A stretch of DNA of 64,000 bases from Saccharomycodes ludwigii (taxonomy: Eukaryota > Ascomycota > Saccharomycetes > Saccharomycodales > Saccharomycodaceae): NCBI RefSeq assembly GCF_020623625.1, contig NC_060202.1:1-64000 (forward strand), read 5' to 3'. The translations under genes were made by a program, and so were the position numbers. The notes below the pieces were generated by a model that worked only from the letters and a program-made list of their open reading frames with translations, searched no databases and was not told the DNA's origin. How positions within the stretch are numbered: the stretch's first letter is position 1; each line of letters begins with the position of its first letter. Of this stretch, positions 1 through 11,800 are shown piece after piece.

Positions 1-40
1 CCACACCCCACACCACACCCACACCCACACTTACCCACCA
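1..40. repeat. Telomere end, C1-3A repeat
   Basis: Irregular CCACACCC/ACACCCACAC units at the extreme left edge, on the C-rich strand, match the degenerate TG1-3 telomeres of Saccharomyces-type yeasts rather than the long regular telomere units of Kluyveromyces lactis or Candida. ACACCCACAC-type stretches are the kind of site Rap1 binds. The tract is short, so it is probably truncated by assembly. Confidence 0.85.
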
Positions 41-65
41 ATTCGACTCCCCACCTTCACACAAA

Positions 66-770
66 TATTATAACCCGAATACTTCATTATCCGACCAAAA
101 TATTTATCCGAATATTATAATCCGAATACTTCACAATCCGAGTCAAATATTTATCCGAATATTATAATCCGAGCACTTCACAATCCGACCAATTTATTTA
201 TCCGAATATTATAATCCGAATACTTCATAATCCGACCAATTTATTTATCCGAATATTATAATCCGAATACTTAATAATCCGAGTCAAATATTTATCCGAA
301 TATTATAACCCGAATACTTCATCATCCGACCAATTTATTTATCCGAATATTACAACCCGAACACTTCATAATCCGACCTATTTATTTACCCGAATATTAT
401 AACCCGAACACTTTGTAATCCGACCAAATTATTTATCCGAATATTATAATCCGAATACTTCACAATCCGACTAATTTATTTATCCGAATATTATAATCCG
501 AATACTTCATAATCCGACCAATTTATTTATCCGAATATTATAACCCGAATACTTTGTAATCCGACCGAATTATTTATCCGAATATTATACTCCGAATACT
601 TCACAATCCGACCAATTTATTTATCCGAATATTATAACCCGAATACTTCATCATCCGACCAATTTATTTATCCGAGTGTATATAACCCGACTATTGTGTA
701 AGCCGACTCAATTATTTATCCGAATACATATAACCCGAGTAATGGCTAATCCGACTATATTTATATTCAC
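66..770. repeat. 47-bp subtelomeric satellite, about 15 copies
   Basis: TATTATAA recurs at 66, 113, 160, 207, 254 and 301, an exact 47-bp period that continues with growing divergence to about 770. Each unit holds three CCGA cores spaced 17, 16 and 14 bp, so the unit itself looks like a tripled 14-17 bp motif. The commonest cores are ATCCGAA and ATCCGACC; some are AACCCGAA, and 386-392 is an exact TTACCCG, the Reb1 consensus. The period is not a multiple of three and no coding frame is implied. Confidence 0.9.
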
Positions 771-2512
771 CATATCGTAATTATCCCAATATATTTCTAC
801 CACAAATGCTTTCTAATCTCATCAATATATATTTATACCCACACCCAATCTCTTTTAACCCTGTCCATATATTTCTAATCCAAACTCATTATACTCTCAC
901 CAATATATTTATCCCACATCCATTAAAATCAAAATGTACAAATTATCCCCAATATCTTCTAATTCCATCTCAATTATTTATCCAAATATACTCCCACTTA
1001 TACCATTTTGCTAATCCCAATCATTTTCCACTTCTAATCTCAAGAATATTCTTATATTAAATATATACCACATATATGAACTAATATATTAATAACCACA
1101 ATAATATTATTATACTACATATATGAATTAATATATTTATAATCTCAACATTATTATAATACCACATATATTCATAACTACAATAATATTATTATACTAC
1201 ATATATGAACTAATATATTAGTAACTACAATAATATTATTATACTACATATATTTATTATCTCAACATTATTATTATACTACATATATAATAATCATCTT
1301 ACTCTCATATTCATAATAATCATATTAATACTAATCCATATATAATAATAATATCTTTATAATAATCATCTTGTTCTAATATTCATAATACCAACACTAT
1401 TCTTATACTACATATATTTATAAGCTCAACAGTATTCTAATATTAAATATATAATAATCATCTTACTCTCATATTCATAATAATCATCTTAATTCCATAT
1501 TCATAATCTCAATAATAATATTATACTAAAGATATAATAATCATCTTACCCTCATATTTATACTAATTATAATATCACTATAATTATAATATTATTCCAA
1601 TATCCATAATCCCAGCAATATTCTTATAATATTAATAATACCATTATAATAATCATCTTACCCTCATATTCATAATAATAATAATATCTTTATAATTATA
1701 ATCTTGCTTCGACATTCATACTACCAACAATATTCCAATAATAACAGTAATCAATATATAATTATCATCTTACTTTTGTATTTATAATCCCAATAATACT
1801 CCAATAATGACAGTAATCCATATATAATTATCATCTTACTTTTATATTTATAATCTCAATAATATTCTAATAATGACAGTAATCCATATATAATTATCAT
1901 CTTAATTCCATATTATCATTATAATTATAATAGCAATCCATATATAATAATAATCTTACCCTCATATTCATAATTACCCCAATAACATTATTATAATAAT
2001 ATCCTTCTTCTAGTTATAATACCAACAATATCTTTATAATAATCTTACTCTCATATTCATAATAGCAATACCATTATAACAATCATCTTACCCTCATATT
2101 CATAATAATAATAATATTTTTATAATTATAATCTTCTTTCAATATTCATTATACCAACAATATTATTATATTAATACTAATCCATATATAATAATCATCT
2201 TACTCTCTTGTTCATAATAATAGTAATATCTTTGTTATAATAATCTTAATTTCATATCTATAATATTAATAATATCATTATACTAATAATCTTAATTCCA
2301 TATTAATAATACCAACAATATTATTATAATCATCTTCCTCTTATATTTATACTCATAACTATATCCTTATAATAATTCACATACTAATTCTAATCCATAT
2401 ATAATACTCATCTTATTCTTATAGTTATAATCTCAATAGTATTCTTATACTCATTATATAATAATTATTCATAATATATTTATAATAATAATAATATCTT
2501 TATAATTATAAT
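771..2512. repeat. AT-rich, G-poor degenerate subtelomeric repeats
   Basis: The tract is made of degenerate pieces resembling TATAATAATCATCTTAC and CTCATATTCATAATAAT. The top strand is almost without G: 1441-1500 has ten C and no G. Open frames here are by-products of low complexity and have no codon structure. I see no gene. Confidence 0.8.
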
Positions 2513-2930
2513 TGTTGGACATTTGACATTGTCTGTCCAATAATTGAACCGTTTATTTCCCGATGGATTATCGGCAAGGAATATTATAAATGTTTAATAT
2601 GGACTATCGAATAATTAGGGGTAATAATCCCGAAATTATATCGGTAATAATTTGATGACGTCATATTACACACTCAAGCCCCTATTTATGACGATATACC
2701 CGAACTGGTGTACCTTGATTGAAACAGGGAAATCAAGGTATATAAAGGACACAAAACTAAGAATTAAGAATATATTAATTAAAATTATTTCTTTATATAA
2801 TTATATAGTTAGGAATTATATAAAGAGGGGAGCGAACAATTATTATAAAAGAGTAACTATTAGATATTAAGATGTCTAGTAACTTGAATAATAAAGCGGG
2901 TTTAATCGGTGACCCCGATTTTTCCCAATA
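2513..2930 (+). mobile_element. Solo LTR of a yeast LTR retrotransposon (fossil)
   Basis: A 418-bp block of ordinary base composition sits inside the G-poor repeats. It starts TGTTGGAC, as Ty1-copia-type yeast LTRs commonly do, and ends CCCAATA. It is flanked by the 5-bp direct repeat ATAAT (2508-2512 and 2931-2935), although the flank is AT-rich enough for that to arise by chance. A TATA-like TATATAAAGG lies inside at about 2740. There is no gag or pol next to it, so it is a solo LTR. It is probably fairly young, because its boundaries are still clear. Confidence 0.7.
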
Positions 2931-3260
2931 ATAATCTTCTTCCAATATCCATAATCACAATAATACTAATCCATATCTAACTATCTTATTCTAATACTTG
3001 TAATCCCAATAATATTCTTATACTATATATATTCTTCCAATATCATTATAGTAATAATATCCTATGTATAATACTTATCAATCAACTGTTATTATCCATA
3101 CATCATAATTATTGATTCATACTTATACTCTCAATAATATTTCCAATTTCAATATTATAAATATCTTATTATACTTATAATCTTAAAAAGTTATTTATAT
3201 TATATCTATAATAGTTATTCCTACTATATTTATAATTTATATATAATAATTATTCAATTA

Positions 3261-3440
3261 TACTACTTATATATTTATAACTATAATTTACTTATACCAC
3301 TTATATATTTATAATTATAATATACTACTTATATATTTATAACTATAATTTACTTATACCACTTATATATTTATAATTATAATATACTACTTATATATTT
3401 ATAACCATAATATACTTATACTTATATATTTATAACTATA
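3261..3440. repeat. 62-bp tandem repeat, about 2.5 copies
   Basis: TACTACTTAT begins at 3261, 3323 and 3385, a 62-bp period. Each unit is itself a near-duplicate of a shorter piece containing CTTATATATTTATAA. Confidence 0.75.
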
Positions 3441-3444
3441 ATTA

Positions 3445-3540
3445 TACAACTCATATATTTATTATCTTACTATACTTTGATTATAATATACTTATACAAC
3501 TCATATATTTATTATCTTACTATACTTTGATTATAATATT
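3445..3540. repeat. 50-bp tandem duplication
   Basis: TACAACTCATATATTT occurs at 3445 and again at 3495, with nearly all of the 50-bp unit identical. This suggests a recent duplication. Confidence 0.75.
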
Positions 3541-4020
3541 TCTATACTATATATATTTATAATTCATATGTACTTACATTACTTGGTTATTTATAATATA
3601 AATACATAATTATAATATACTTATACTCATAATATAATAATTATTCCTACTATATTTATAATTCATATATACTTATACCACTCATCATATAATAATTATT
3701 CCTAATATATTCATATTCCACATATATTTATAATCTAAATATATCAATTATAGTCACATACTTATATTATCAATCAAATAACTATCCCAATTCACTCATA
3801 GTCCTTATATATCAATTATTCAAATCAACTAATAACGTAGCAACATCCATCCATTCATAATAATTATCCCACTAATCTTATAATCATAATATATTTATTA
3901 TATTCATATCCTCATACTATATATATATATTGATAACCTCAATCAAATAATCCTCCATATATATATGTATAATAATGATTCATTAATATTCATATTCTTA
4001 ATAACATCTATAATCATATC

Positions 4021-4860
4021 ATAATAACTATCCATCCATCTTTATAATCAAAATAAATCCTCATAACTATAATACTCTAGATATCTCAGTATAATTATCC
4101 TCCATATATATTTATTGTCTCACTCTAATAATCATTCTCCTATATTTATCATGCCAATATCATAATTATTCTACTAATCGTATCCCCAATTCATATTTAT
4201 AATTATCATCCATTCATATTCATATTCACATCCCCCATTAATATTCATAATAATGTCATAATAACTTTCCATCCATCTTTATAATCAAAATAAATTCTCA
4301 TAACTATAATACTCTGAATGTCTCAATATAATTATACTCATATATTTATAATTCCAATATCATACTCTCAATAACATCTACAATCATATCATAATAATTA
4401 TCCATCCATCTTCACAATCAAAATAAATTCTCATAACTATAATACTCTGAATGTCTCAATATAGTTATCCTCCATATATATTTATTGTCTCACTCCAATA
4501 ATCATTCTCCTATATTTATCATGCTAATATCATAATTATTCTACTAATCGTATCCCCATTTATATTTATAATACTCATCCATTAATATTCATAGTCATAC
4601 TCTCAATAACATCTACAATCATATCATAATAACTATTCATCTATCTTTATAATCAAAATAAATCCTTATAACTATAATACTCTGAATGTCTCAGTATAAT
4701 TATCCTCCATATATATTTATTGTATCACTCCAATAATCATTCTACTAATCATATCCCCAATTTGTATTTATAATAATCATTCATATTCATATTCATATTC
4801 ATAATCTCAATAGCATTTATAATCATGTCTCACCACTCTTATACTCTATATCCTAGTCGT
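4021..4860. repeat. Higher-order repeat of about 235 bp
   Basis: A block that begins ATAATAACTATCCATCCATC and includes AATACTCT recurs at 4021, 4258, 4391 and 4625. The spacings are 237, 133 and 234, so a ~235-bp unit was duplicated with one internal deletion or partial copy. Confidence 0.7.
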
Positions 4861-5640
4861 CTCATTCTACATTTATAATCATATCCAATACTTATCCTCC
4901 AAATATCTTTATTGTCTAACCCCACTTCTATTCCATCTATATCAATAGTTATACCAATCTACTTGTCACCTTAACATACTAATTATTCAAATATATTCAT
5001 AATCCCAATCTAATAATTATCTCATTAGAATAACTATTCTAATATACTTATACTATCCGTATAATAATTATCCAAATTTATCAATAATCCTTGTATCATG
5101 GTCAATATGTTTTTATAATCTCAATATCCAATAACTCCACACTATCTATAATCCAATTCCAATTATACTAATAATATATCAATAACTCAAACATACTTCT
5201 AATCATACTCCATCTAGAATCCCTCACCATATTCAATCCAAATATCTCCAATATTTAAATATACTTCATTCATAATTCTAACATACCCACATCTCCCAAT
5301 ACACAATCTCAACTCACTTATCATCTAAATACATTTCTAATTCGACTGTATAAATCTTCACAACTCACTTGTAATCTAAGTACGATAGTAATCATAATAT
5401 AACTAATAATCTCACCCTATCTATAATTCAATAAATAAATAATCCCAATACTCTAGTAATTCAATTTCAACTCTAATCCTATTATACTAATCTCGTCTTC
5501 ATATCTATAAATATACTAATACTCCCATCATAATTATAATCCTAACTCTAATCCCATCATACTTTTGATACTATTTCTAATCCCATCATTCATAATAATT
5601 GCATTTATTAAATATATCATCTATCAAAATATCTCATCAC

Positions 5641-7362
5641 CTAACAAAATAAAAAGAATAATAATAATAAATCCTGCTTTCTCCACAACTCAACTCAATT
5701 ATCCACCACTATAACTCCAACCTGTTTGTCAAAGACTCCACTTATCCTCTCAATATAACTATCACTAATAATATTATCATATCCTTGTCTCTTTGTTTGT
5801 TTTCTTTATCCAATGTGTTCTTGTATCTTGTATATTATCCAATTCATTCCTCATATCATATGCCTTTTAATTAAATAATCAGTCATATCAATGATAATCA
5901 CTAGCTCTAATATAAACCTGTAAATTTATATCCCAAGCATAATCCATACAACTCAACTCATCATTTCTTAACAACTCTACTAACTTATCAACCAAAGAAA
6001 AAAAAATTATTTTTTTTAACAAATCTTACACGTGCAAAAAAACATAACTTGTTATCCGACAAAAAAAAAAAAATTTTTTTTAACAAATCTGATCCGCGCA
6101 AAAAGCACAACGTGATCAAAGAATAACACACACGAACTAAGCTACAACAGTCACATGATTATTTTCATAAATTATCGACGAACAGAAAAAAAAAAAAAAA
6201 AAAAAAAAGAAAAAAAGGAAAAAAAGAAAAAAATTTTTTTTCAAGAAATCACACCCACACAGAAAACCATTGAACATAATCAACCAAATACAACCCAACT
6301 CAAAACTCAAATATCCTAATAATTCCTACAAATAAAATAAAATCTAAAACAAAATATCTACTACAATCACTCACTTACTCACTTGCTCGAATAAATCCTG
6401 ACTAAATTTAAAAAAAAAAAAAATAAAAAAAAAACGTGATCTTTCCTTCTTCTTTCAAACACTCTCCATAATGTAATCCACCTATCAACCCTGTCTTTTT
6501 TATTTTAAATTGTTGTAAACTCCAATAATCTTCTTGGTTCATGTTAATTTACTCGTTATTCTGTGTATTTTACTTGTTTCTTATTCCATATACACTTTGT
6601 ATAATGAATATAATCAATGTAATCAAGTTGTGTAATGTGCTAATTGAAATACAACTTTTTCTTTATTTGCCACCCGCTTCTTTTACATCGTGAAAATATT
6701 TGGTGCCCAATCCAATCTCGTATAAATAACTCGCTTTTTTTTTAATTTTTTTTTTTATTTGGTAGTTGTACGCCTTCTCAATGCGTCACTTTCTGTGAGA
6801 TCAATTAATATTTTTTTTCGCGTTTATTACTGTGTCGTATATTTTCTTCTTGATTGTATTTGTTTGCTTGTTATACGTTCATTATGCAGCAGTAGCAATC
6901 TAATCCCATCGCGCGTATCTCCCAATAAATAATTTCAAAAAGTAAATATTATTTTTTTTAAGAATTCTATCCGCACATTTTCTATACGATGCAATCCACG
7001 TGACCCAAATGCTTTACCAACCGAGAATTAAAAAAATAAAAAACAAAACACAGACATCCTAATTTCTCTCAGAAATAAAAATAATCATACACTGTGTCCA
7101 ACAAAAACTTACTCATATAAATCCTGAATGAATAAATAAATAATTTTTTTTTTTTTTTTTTAATTTATCCAAATAAAATACAGCATATATTTAATCCTCT
7201 TTGTACAATTAAAAAATCACTGACATTATTCTAAAGCATTCGTTTATTTATTTGTCATCAAATGTATCACGTGGTTTGAAAAAGACGAACCGCCTTCATT
7301 TCTAGTCCGTAATCCATCCGTCTTAGACAAAACACGCTTCGTTTTTTTACCTACTACGATTT
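5641..7362. other. Gene-free subtelomere with a 64-bp duplication
   Basis: A transition from repeats to unique DNA. A segment of A-run, T-run and TAACAAATCT followed by a GC-containing tail is duplicated with a 64-bp offset (TAACAAATCT at 6017 and 6081). Long A runs lie at 6187-6235 and 7144-7162. A PACE-like TTTGCCACC occurs at about 6666 with no gene near it. I recognise no coding sequence. Confidence 0.6.
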
Positions 7363-7424
7363 GACGCGTTCTTCGTATCTTACTTAATTCGACGCGTCCT
7401 TCGTATCTTACTTGATTGACGCGT
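7363..7424. repeat. 27/28-bp tandem repeat with GACGCGT
   Basis: GACGCGT starts at 7363, 7391 and 7418. The units share the tail TCTTCGTATCTTACTT or close variants. Each unit contains ACGCGT, the core of the MBF (Mbp1-Swi6) binding site. Confidence 0.8.
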
Positions 7425-7876
7425 TGCTCTAGGAACCAAATTTCAAATATGGAAATATTGCTGCACTCAAGCACCAAATCGGGGAACGTATTAATCAACA
7501 AATTATACTTATACTTCATCTACTGAGGATCTTGAATTCCGATAAGTTGTTTACTTAAAGCTTATCAATATAAGAATCTGATACGGGTTCATCGGTGGTT
7601 AAGTCTTGTTAAAAAGTTATCCACTTGAATTCATATAACGATGATTCAGGAACTGCTATTGCTTGATCAAAAATAAAAATGAACATTAAGAATATGATAA
7701 AATAAAACACTTCGTATATAATTATAAGTAATATAAAAAGACACTCAGTAATAATATTATAATCAAGCATATAACTTTACTAAACACACAGTTTCATATT
7801 TTGCTTTACAAAGAATGCCAAATCACTATAATTCCAATAATAATAATAACGCTTCAGATCCGATTTCATCTGAACA
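7425..7876 (+). mobile_element. Old LTR-like dispersed repeat, copy 1 (fossil)
   Basis: About 450 bp is clearly related, in the same orientation, to 18107-18430. Shared stretches include GGATCTTGAAT, AAGAATCTGATA, TTAAGTCTTGTTAAAAAGTTAT, ACGATGATTCAGGAACTG and a final GATCCGATTTCATC-like piece. The other copy has TG...CA ends, so an ancient solo LTR is the best reading. No internal retroelement genes are nearby. The two copies are clearly diverged, so it is old. Confidence 0.5.
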
Positions 7877-8696
7877 AGATTCTTATTTCAGTTCGTGAAA
7901 CCATACAATGCATTACTTGCGTGTAAAATACATGAGTCCGTACATTCAAAACGCGTCATATTTGTCACTCTTTTTTTCTGATGGTATGAGACGAATGCAC
8001 GCGTCTGGTCGTTTTTGACGCAAGCATTCCGTCATTTTTCAAAGAATTTGACCATATTCAGCCAAAAAAAAAATACCTGTTAAACTATCGCACACTCACT
8101 ACAAGGGCTCCATTCATTAACACATTTAACATGCACTTGATTAAAAAAAAAAAAAAAAAAAAAAATGTATTCATAACAATGTATCTATCCCACACATAAC
8201 ACCTGTACAATTGCTAGTTCAAACTGTTATTTTTTTTAATGCAAATTATAAAAACGTTTCATCCGAACAGTTTTGAGTCTTATTGGTTTTGAATGCTACT
8301 GCAATAGGAAAATGCTTGAATTTTTGTACTCTGAACTTACTTATAACTACATATTTTTGGTCTTGAATTAAATTAAATTTGAACAACAAATTGTATTAAT
8401 AAAATTAAAAAAAAATGAAAGGTTGACTTTTTATAAATTTTAAATCGTAATATGTTTATGTAAATATGGTAGTTATTAGTTTTGTGCTGGTTTGCTTTAT
8501 ACAAGCACAATGTTAAAATCTTATAACTGAAAATAAATAAACAAATTTACTCATTTTATACGATTTGTTATTAAAAAAAGTGAAGCCCTAAAACGTAAAA
8601 GTCAAAAAAAACAGAGTCAAACAATTAGAGGCTAAGGTGTAGGATCAAAAAAATTAATGTCTATAAATTAGGGTCAAACATTTAAAGCCCTAAAAA
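7877..8696. other. Gene-free subtelomere
   Basis: Contains two further ACGCGT boxes (7951-7956 and 7999-8004) and a GACGCAAG variant near 8017. An A run lies at 8143-8164. The sequence AGCCCTAAAA occurs near 8583 and again at the border of the following array. No gene recognised. Confidence 0.5.
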
Positions 8697-8829
8697 AATA
8701 AAATCCATAAAATAAAATCCAGAAAATAAAATCCGGAAAATAAAATCCAGAAAATAAAATCCAGAAAATAAAATCCAGAAAATAAAATCCAGAAAATAAA
8801 ATCCAGAAAATAAAATCCAGAAAATAAAG
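8697..8829. repeat. 14-bp tandem array, 9-10 copies
   Basis: The unit ATAAAATCCAGAAA repeats with exact 14-bp spacing: ATCC at 8703, then every 14 bp to 8815. Only the first and third units differ. AAAGCCCTAAAAAAA lies on both sides, so the array probably grew inside a duplicated motif. The apparent reverse-strand ORF of FWILFSG-type repeats is a by-product. Confidence 0.9.
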
Positions 8830-11800
8830 CCCTAAAAAAAACATCGAGAAAAGTAAAATCACGTAGTCCGAAAACAGCATATATCCCGATATGCCATCAC
8901 TGCCATTCGAAGCTTAACCCGAGTTTCATTCTTATCTCAAAAAAAAATTAAAAAAAAAAAATCTAATCTTTCATTCAATCTTTTCCATCCCCACTTTCAA
9001 CAACAACAACAACAACAACCAAGATAAACTACAATAACTCTGCCAAACAACTTTTAACTTTTGTGCAATCCTATATTCTGTATGTCCTGACTATCTAAAT
9101 TACAGTTCCAATTTAATATTAAATCAGAATAACACAAATCTATATACACTTTGCTATGTCTATACAACCTTATCGATAAACAATTTACTCCTTTTTTTTT
9201 ATTTTTATCTAGAGCACGTGATTGACAACGTAACTACTTTTTTTTTAATTTTTTTTTTTTTTGGTTGCATAAACGCATCTTCCATTTCGAGTTGCTACTA
9301 CAACTACTACTACAAAAAAAAGAAACAGTATCAATCATTTGAACAGGAAAAAAAAAAAAAAAAAACCAACCCTTTACACAATTACTTTAATTCATACACA
9401 CATACTTTTTATATCGAATAACCTATACAAAAAAAAAAATATACAAAGTGCCTGTGCAACAAATTCCAAATTCTTTGATGGAGCTTTATGGCGGTCTGCC
9501 AATTTTGTGAACATATAGTTGATCTGAGTATTCTGTATTTTGTGAGCGTATGCATATTAAATCGATTCCAATTCTCAATATCACACACCACATTTACTTC
9601 CAGCATCAGAATGTAGAAATATAAATTGATAATACAAGCATTTAACCAATGGAAATTTTCACAAGTTTTTTAATGGAATTTACGTTTCTAGCTTGTGTTT
9701 AGATTAATACAAAGAAAATTAATTTCTTCATCCTACAGGAGTAATACTATACTTGTATCTAGGTTTGTGTTATATATCCAAGTCTCTTTAGGGGGAAAAA
9801 AGTTATTTGTTCATGGCTTTGGCATAACAGTAATTGTACTCAAAATAATAAAATTAGCTGCATTTGAACAGTCTGAAAAGTGTTCTACCGAAATATCAAA
9901 TAAACTGGGCTATACACTTAAGTGCTGTGTATATTATTACAAAATATGTTGTTTTTTTTTACGGAATATGGAGCTTTTTTTTTTTAATACATTGTCTCAA
10001 AGTCTTTTATTAGTCCACTGAACAATCATATAAATACTGCCATATTACTATATTGTTTTTGGATCACTAATATGTTCCAATCTCAAGTATTTACTCTACA
10101 GGTTCGGATAGTTTTCAAGTTGGTAAAAATGTTACCAAGCAAGATTTACATTTCACCCAAGAATTTGTAATCCAAGAGCGTAAAATAGATTGTACACTAC
10201 ACATTATTGGTCTACGCTTTGTTAGATCTTATTTAACACCTAAAGTTTTATTTTTTTACTTGTCTGTTCAAATCATCACAAAAGAGATTATTCTTATAGC
10301 ATCAACAAATAAGTGGTAACTTATGCCTCCTCGTATCAAAGCAGCTGTTCACAAACTATTCTATATAGCACGTATTTCTTTTGTTGTTTCCTTATTTCAG
10401 ATGTTTTTATGTTATGATAAGTGATAAAATATCTTACAGTTTGAAACACAGAAATGTGAATGTTGTGATTGGCCAAAAGCTATGATAGTTGAATGATCTA
10501 TTATTTCTGATTTGTACTTGTATTAATGATGATGTGTTTCGTAAAGAGATATGAAACAAAACTCTCTGCCTCTTTTCATGTGATAAGTTCTCAAAAACAA
10601 TCTCTAAATCAGTATTGTTATCTCCAGTAACAATTTAAAAGTTGTGACAATGACCCTGTCTAGCTTATGAAGCATGTGTGTGTAAAAATTACAGGAGATA
10701 CTAAAAAAGATACATCCACGTTCCTGCTTTACCAACAAATATAAAATGTTACTACACTTGATCTGTTTACAAAAATCATCTACCTTGATCTCAGTTCAAA
10801 ATGTTATTAAAAACTAGAATTACATGGTAGTCAAGTGTTTTGCTGATTTGGATTGATTGCTGCTATTCCACGAAATTACATTTAGAATATTGATCAATAG
10901 CATTAATAATCGTGCTCCAAATACAATCTTCTTTTATTTTCCTGTAAATATTATTCACAAAATAATGTACGTGGTGCCAAAAAGAAAATGAAGGGAATTG
11001 GTATCACAAATACACATCCCAGTTTTGTATAAGTTTTTCAACAACTGCTATGTAACAAGATCACTACTGCGTTTCCACAATTGGATGATCTTATTAATTT
11101 CAAATGATTGAATTGGTAACATATAAAACAAAATAGAATGTAATTATTAATTAAGATTCAGTACTGTGAAGTGCCTAAAAGTGTAACAAAATATATGTTT
11201 CATTATATTATTTGCAATGCCCTTGATTTTAGTCAAAATAAATATCCTTCTCTTTCTAATAGTAAGTCATTTCTTACCAACTCATGTTAGTCACACAATA
11301 AATCACAAATAAACTTGTTACTTACTCACTTGTCCAGGTAAACATATTTCCCAATATATTGATACAATATTCCATAGTAATACTTGTGTTACTCCTGTAA
11401 TTAGGGGGAAAAAAAAAAAAAAGTCCATTTCAAACTAAATCAGAATTTCAAATTCCACACTAATCATATAATGTCATTTTGTAATAAACCTTTTTTTGAT
11501 GAATATAATATCTAAATTGACATGCACATTTAGATTTTATGTATGCAATAGCTGGTCTTCATAAATATCATTGAATCTTTGAATAATCTTAAATATAGTA
11601 ATGTTTGGTCTACACTTAGTAGATATAAACCGAGCATGTGTGTTGTCAGTTCTAGATCTAGTAGGATATTAGAATAAAAAGAAAAGCCTTATTACTAACC
11701 CACTTTTTTAAAATAATAATTAGAAACGAAGTTATAAGTGGTAATACCAATGGTTTACATGTCCACAGTATTAGAATGAAAAACTAAATATAACAAAAGT

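Larger units (their letters stand above)
2931..5640. repeat. AT-rich, G-poor subtelomeric repeats (continued)
   Basis: Same character as the tract left of the LTR: C far exceeds G on the top strand (4021-4080 has 13 C and one G). Several tandem families are nested inside and are listed separately. The pattern fades after about 5640. No gene seen. Confidence 0.8.

Noticed and set aside
66-770. Satellite as a CRISPR-like or centromeric array
   Set aside because: No unique spacers between units, and the position next to the telomere fits a subtelomeric satellite.
806-1060. 84-residue ORF in the telomeric repeats
   Set aside because: It comes from low-complexity, G-poor DNA lacking many stop codons; composition is not protein-like.
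8674-8880. Minus-strand repetitive membrane-like protein
   Set aside because: It is a translation of the 14-bp minisatellite.
9695-10021. 108-residue plus-strand ORF
   Set aside because: No recognisable motif, composition like random AT-rich DNA, and no support from context.
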